Assembly: GCA_029379385.1 (NCBI GenBank)
Contig: CM055607.1
Location: forward strand, 28,889,235 to 28,953,234
Length of the DNA stretch: 64,000 bases
Direction: 5' to 3'
Source: Quillaja saponaria
Taxonomy: Eukaryota; Streptophyta; Magnoliopsida; Fabales; Quillajaceae
Of the stretch, positions 60,301 to 64,000 are shown one piece after another. Position 1 is the first letter of the stretch. Each line of letters opens with the position of its first letter. The notes beneath the pieces were generated by a model, which saw only the letters and a list, made by a program, of their open reading frames with translations, searched no databases and had not been told where the DNA came from. Both the position numbers and the translations under genes were made by a program.

Positions 60301-62050
60301 TAAAATGCTTAAGAGGACAAACCTGAAGATGATTATGACAAGGACTATCATGTAGAAAGCAAGCTTGACCCACCGCAATTTCTTCTCAGCATTGATGACA
60401 CTAAATACTTCAGTTACATCAATAAGATGCTGCCGTTTGGCATAGCTGAATCATTGAAATGGACATTTTAAGATAAGAACATAACATTGCAGTTCTTAAG
60501 TAAAATCCTGCAAGAAAGTACCAACTAAATACAAAAGGATATAATATCAAATTAGTAAATCTGTTCAGTTTCATCATTCTACTTTTGTTCTACCACCAAT
60601 TCTTAATATTAAGATTAGAATGACTGTCTTGTAATTTTTAGCATCCAATATTAGCAGCCTAACAAGTTTCTTCCAACAAAAGTTATAGTAGATGAGCCAG
60701 AAATCAGATATGAGAAAGTCACCTGTTTTACACACCATTAACCAGATATTTCCGTGCATAAAGTTTCATGTAAAAGTAAAAATGCAAAAGAGGAACAACA
60801 ACACATAGTGCTTCAAGGGAACAAGGACTTTATAGCAGAGCTTATCCATACATTTCTCAAGAACAGTAAAAACACACAACTTCAATACTTTTATTCTTAC
60901 TAAACTGAATAACTGGAATCTAAAACAAGAAGTTGGGTGTTCTCGGAAATCAAGTTTGTTTTTAAAATGTTCTGAAAAAACTTTTCTTTTAATATATACA
61001 CACGCACACTTCAAAACTGTACGTAATAGCAGAACCGGACAGATTTTTTGTTGTTTCTCTCATTCCCAATTATTTCATAGAAGGGCTTGAACACCAACAA
61101 ACGGACACACATTCACAACTGCACAAGTATAACAGCTCACTATGCTCTCTTTGTTACACCTTCATCATCAACTTCATGAAAATATGTACTAATTTCCATA
61201 CATGCGCCTAATGGGCTTAGAACCCATGGCTCATGATAACACCCACAACTTAGATTCTGAAGATGTAAAGGTTCCATTAGCACATAACGTCATTTTTTTA
61301 TATATAATTTAGCAGTCAGGAGGACTAGCCCACCTTCTTGACCGCTAGGCCAACCCCTTGAGGTCCCTAAAGCAAAATTCGACAATGATTTTTAATTAAA
61401 CTCTTCATAGATGCAAGTGTGCTTCAATAACATTCTAATTAACTGATTTATTACTTGATGCCCCTAGCTCCTCAGCCGCTTAAAGGTAACATTCATGAGC
61501 TTCAGTTGACATGAGGAAAACAAGAGTTTAGTTCAAATAAAACATTACATAAAAAATACCACAAAATTCATACTAACAGCATAGCATGATAGCAAGTAAG
61601 AGGAACCGCGAGAAGAAACATGAACCAGTGCCCTGTCAAGAGGAAGATAGCACAGAGTACTCCTTGCCCAATAAACTCAGGGACGATAAAGCGATTAACC
61701 CGAGATGCAGCATCATAAGGATTAACATAATCAGCTTCCAAGTCCGTCAATACAAGAACCTTCCAAAGAAATTCACCAATATTTAGCAAATCCAACTTAA
61801 AATAGCAGGAATATGAATCAACTTATTTTGGTTTGATCACATTAACATCAAATTAGCTCAAATGTCACGTTGTTAGGCTGCTTAGAAACCCTTAAGAAAC
61901 TGGTTTTAAGATCGAGAAAGAGAAACCTCCGCTAGGGTTTAGCTTTGAGTTCAAAAGGAAAAAAGCAAGTACCTGGTAGAAGGTGGAGGCGACGAGGGCA
62001 ATGTTGGCAGGGAAAATAATACCACACCAGAGAAGGAAATTCCAAGCCAT
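57398..62050 (-). CDS. Cornichon-family ER cargo receptor
   Basis: Four short coding exons on the minus strand, 62050-61973, 61759-61578, 60445-60323 and 57464-57398, join in frame to 149 residues, the usual family length. The protein begins MAWNFLLWCGIIFPANIALV (first membrane helix). It has the signature LTDLEADYVNPYDAASRVN, the helix FIGQGVLCAIFLLTGHWFMF, the cytosolic motif CYHAMLYAKRQHLIDVTEVF and the helix WVKLAFYMIVLVIIIFRL. The tail is acidic, GMDDDDDLRIFW. Cornichons are COPII cargo receptors that carry membrane proteins from the ER to the Golgi; plant members traffic transporters and ion channels. An in-frame ATG 56 codons upstream (62218) is rejected because a TATA-like box sits just beyond it and known members start at MAWN. 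The 2.86 kb last intron makes the final exon easy to miss. Confidence 0.92.
57476..57565. repeat. 45-base tandem duplication next to the last-exon acceptor of the cornichon gene
   Basis: Two adjacent 45-base units (57476-57520 and 57521-57565), each starting AGATACTTATAAGCACATGG and ending GTGAGGGGA, with a few substitutions. They start 11 bases inside the intron from the last exon, so the branch-point/polypyrimidine region of the minus-strand intron is duplicated. Confidence 0.85.
58648..58800 (+). mobile_element. SINE-like element (tRNA-derived head), in cornichon intron 3
   Basis: GGGGACACCTCGGTCTCGG begins a tRNA-like head. An A-box-like GGTCTCGGTGG (about 58659-58669) and a B-box-like AGTTCTAATCC (58710-58720) are spaced as in RNA polymerase III promoters. 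The remaining body is unrelated to tRNA. It cannot fold as a functional tRNA. The right end is uncertain and no target duplication was identified. Confidence 0.5.
61190..61380 (-). mobile_element. Interrupted SINE-like element, in cornichon intron 2
   Basis: On the minus strand, GGACCTCAAGGGGTTGGCC leads into a perfect A box, TGGCCTAGCGG (61342-61352). A B-box-like GGTTCTAAGCC lies at 61214-61224. The two boxes are about 118 bases apart, more than twice the usual distance, and AT-rich sequence separates them. It may be an interrupted SINE or two partial ones. Confidence 0.4.
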
Positions 62051-62227
62051 TTTTCTTGCGAAAAGAGAAAAGAGAAGCAGCAGTATGACTTCAGAAGCAA
62101 TTGGAGGGAGAGTTTGGGAATATAAGGAAGGGGAAACGAAATTCAAAGTAAATTTGTTTGTTTTGGAATTTACAGTTGGGTTTGCACTTTGTACACAACT
62201 AACACATGCACATGCCAATCTCTTTTC

Positions 62228-62236
62228 TTTATATGT
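62228..62236 (-). promoter_or_regulatory. TATA-box candidate of the cornichon gene
   Basis: On the minus strand CATATAAAG lies about 180 bases upstream of the start codon. Transcription would start near 62200, downstream of the in-frame ATG at 62218. This supports the start at 62050. Confidence 0.4.
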
Positions 62237-62239
62237 ATG

Positions 62240-63159
62240 ACTTTCTAAGTTGTGTATGAGAAAATATAAATGAGAGAGAACGAAGGTACCTGGATAGTTA
62301 TCAGTAACTAATTAATTTTAAATTTTTTTAAAAACATAAATTATTATAGAAGAGCTTTCATTAATTCAAATTAATTAACAAATTTTTTAATTAATTACAA
62401 TTTTAAAGTGTTGGTAGTCCATAGTTTTTTATTTTATTGTTGTAAAAGACAATTAAAAGAGAACAAGAATATATGACACTACGGATATTATATATAATTT
62501 GAAAAAAAATAGAAAGGCAACAAAATGAAGAAGGTCCTTATTATCTTCTCGCTTTAATAATAATATAGATATATAACATGGGTATAATGAAAATTGTTGA
62601 TTTGTGAAATAATTTTTATTTCACATAATTGATCATAATTTTTTATTTTTTTAATGGATTGTATTTTGTTTCTTTGTTTAATAAATTCCTAGTACTTTTA
62701 GGATTGTTTTCTTTTTATCAGTGTTTTATTTAATTTTAAAAATAGTATGACACCCATGAGAAAATATAATTTTTTTCATTGTTAGTAAGCTAGTAAGCAT
62801 CTGGGATTAGATTGTCAGCTTTGATATATGTAAGTTGGTATAGTAGTACACATTTTACAATTGCTCTTGAGGGCCTTATCCTGGTAAGGACCTCCGGAGA
62901 TAACTAGTTGATGACCCACGGTTATGTGTGTGTTTATCATCATTAACCTATGGTCTTGGTTCCAATCGAAATCAAAGAATTTCTCACATCTCTCCAGCTT
63001 CGTCATTCTTTCACCCTTGACGAATTTTATGATGTGCTTCTACAAGAGGAGCATCTTAACAAAATAATAATAATATACATGGTCAAGATCAAAACACAAT
63101 TTTCACAAAACATTCTCTAAATTAATTCTTTAATATTCATATGTTCTATCAACAAGTAG
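62240..63159. other. Upstream region of the cornichon gene, no other gene
   Basis: AT-rich. The ORF at 62815-63006 shows no recognisable domain. No RNA gene seen. Confidence 0.45.
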
Positions 63160-64000
63160 AATTCAAACTGTACTATTTGAATGCAAATTCAATTTTGAAT
63201 TAAAAAATTGAATTTGAATCTAGATAATGTATTATTCGAATTCGAGTATAAGAATTCAAATATTTTAAATTTTATTTGAGTTCGAATATTCGAACTTGAT
63301 TTTCAATTTAGGTTTGAATTCAAATTCAAATTCAGAGTATAAGTGTCACACCTCTCACAGAAGCATGACTGGCCGGAGAGTTGGGTAACCAAACCTCCGT
63401 AACACTGAATTCAACACAAGTAACCACCATGACTCTTGACTCAATGAAAAAAATAAAAAAATAAAAGTCTACTGTAAAAGTTTTACTTTTCTGAAACAAA
63501 TACCAATTTACTGAAAATTTATATAATATGCCTCATAAATACAACTTATATGTGTTCCTAATACCACACGACGACACGAGGACAATTCTATAAACTATTA
63601 CATCATACTAAATTAAACATCCCTCCATTCTAGTGTGACTGTAACTTTCATCCTTAACTTCAAGTCTGAGATCCTGAATAGTACCTTGCCGTACTCTGTC
63701 GGCAGGTCAAAAAACTCGGCGAAGCCCTCTATTGGATTCCTGAAAAAAAATATTATCCACTTGAGGGATGAGTCCTACGGATTCTGTGAGTGGTAAATCG
63801 TATCCAAAGGGTACTAGCATCACCCAACACAAATGTATACATATATCATAACTATTATAAATTCACAATTTACATAAAACACCGAATCACAAATTAACCA
63901 AAGCAATAATATCAAATAAAGCAACCAAATGGCCAACGAGTGACTCAACCCTACACAGCATTATCACCACCTGCCGAACATTTACAAGCCTGCACACCAA
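63160..64000. repeat. GAATTC/TTCGAA-rich segment followed by LTR-like sequence, runs off the window
   Basis: Between about 63165 and 63335 variants of GAATTCAAATT and TTCGAATTCGAAT recur on both strands many times. After this, GTGTCACACCTC (about 63341) starts a more GC-balanced stretch with no ORF. TGTCACACC-like starts are common at ends of plant LTR retrotransposons. Without the rest of the element or a second LTR this stays a guess. Confidence 0.3.

Noticed and set aside
61892..62218. 56-residue in-frame N-terminal extension of cornichon
   Set aside because: Family members start at MAWN. The extension start lies about at or before the probable transcription start given the TATA-like box at 62228.

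Overview
This is plant nuclear DNA, most likely from a core eudicot, probably a rosid tree. The non-coding DNA is AT-rich, genes are split by GT-AG introns, several genes have introns in their leaders, and decayed transposons fill the gaps. I resolved seven protein-coding genes exon by exon. All splice junctions were read by eye from donor/acceptor dinucleotides and reading-frame continuity, with no transcript data.

Layout. 0.6-1.2 kb (+): an A20/AN1 zinc-finger stress-associated protein. 1.2-11.7 kb: gene-poor, with a decayed Ty1/copia fragment (about 5.7-7.4 kb) and a 1.2 kb foldback element with a possible 9-bp target duplication (9.4-10.6 kb). 11.7-14.5 kb (+): an LRR receptor-like kinase with a degenerate catalytic site. 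19.1-21.1 kb (+): an unusual AP2-family transcription factor that keeps only the first strand of AP2 repeat 1 plus one complete AP2 repeat. 22.6-29.9 kb (-): a coiled-coil 'gar2-like' protein (7 coding exons, 2.2 kb leader intron). 33.8-34.2 kb (-): the ESSS/NDUFB11-type subunit of mitochondrial complex I. 35.6-38.0 kb (-): a PLS-DYW pentatricopeptide RNA-editing factor. 40.0-44.3 kb (-): a bHLH48/bHLH60-type transcription factor with a 38-nt last coding exon. 44.7-57.4 kb: transposon-rich DNA with a degenerate H15 (linker-histone-like) fragment, one MITE-like element and one long inverted-repeat element. 57.4-62.1 kb (-): a cornichon-type ER cargo receptor with short exons in long introns that carry SINE-like insertions. 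62.1-64.0 kb: intergenic and repeat-like sequence.

The genes do not form a pathway. They look like an old linkage block: from memory, bHLH48, the ESSS subunit and the gar2-like gene are neighbours in Arabidopsis (At2g42300-At2g42320), and the kinase and a gar2-like paralogue are neighbours elsewhere (At5g06940/At5g06930). This should be checked in a database. The most unusual object is the AP2 gene: a collapsed double-AP2 architecture, a symmetric 51-nt exon inside the DNA-binding region, an in-frame stop between two possible start codons, and a duplicated acceptor sequence in one intron.
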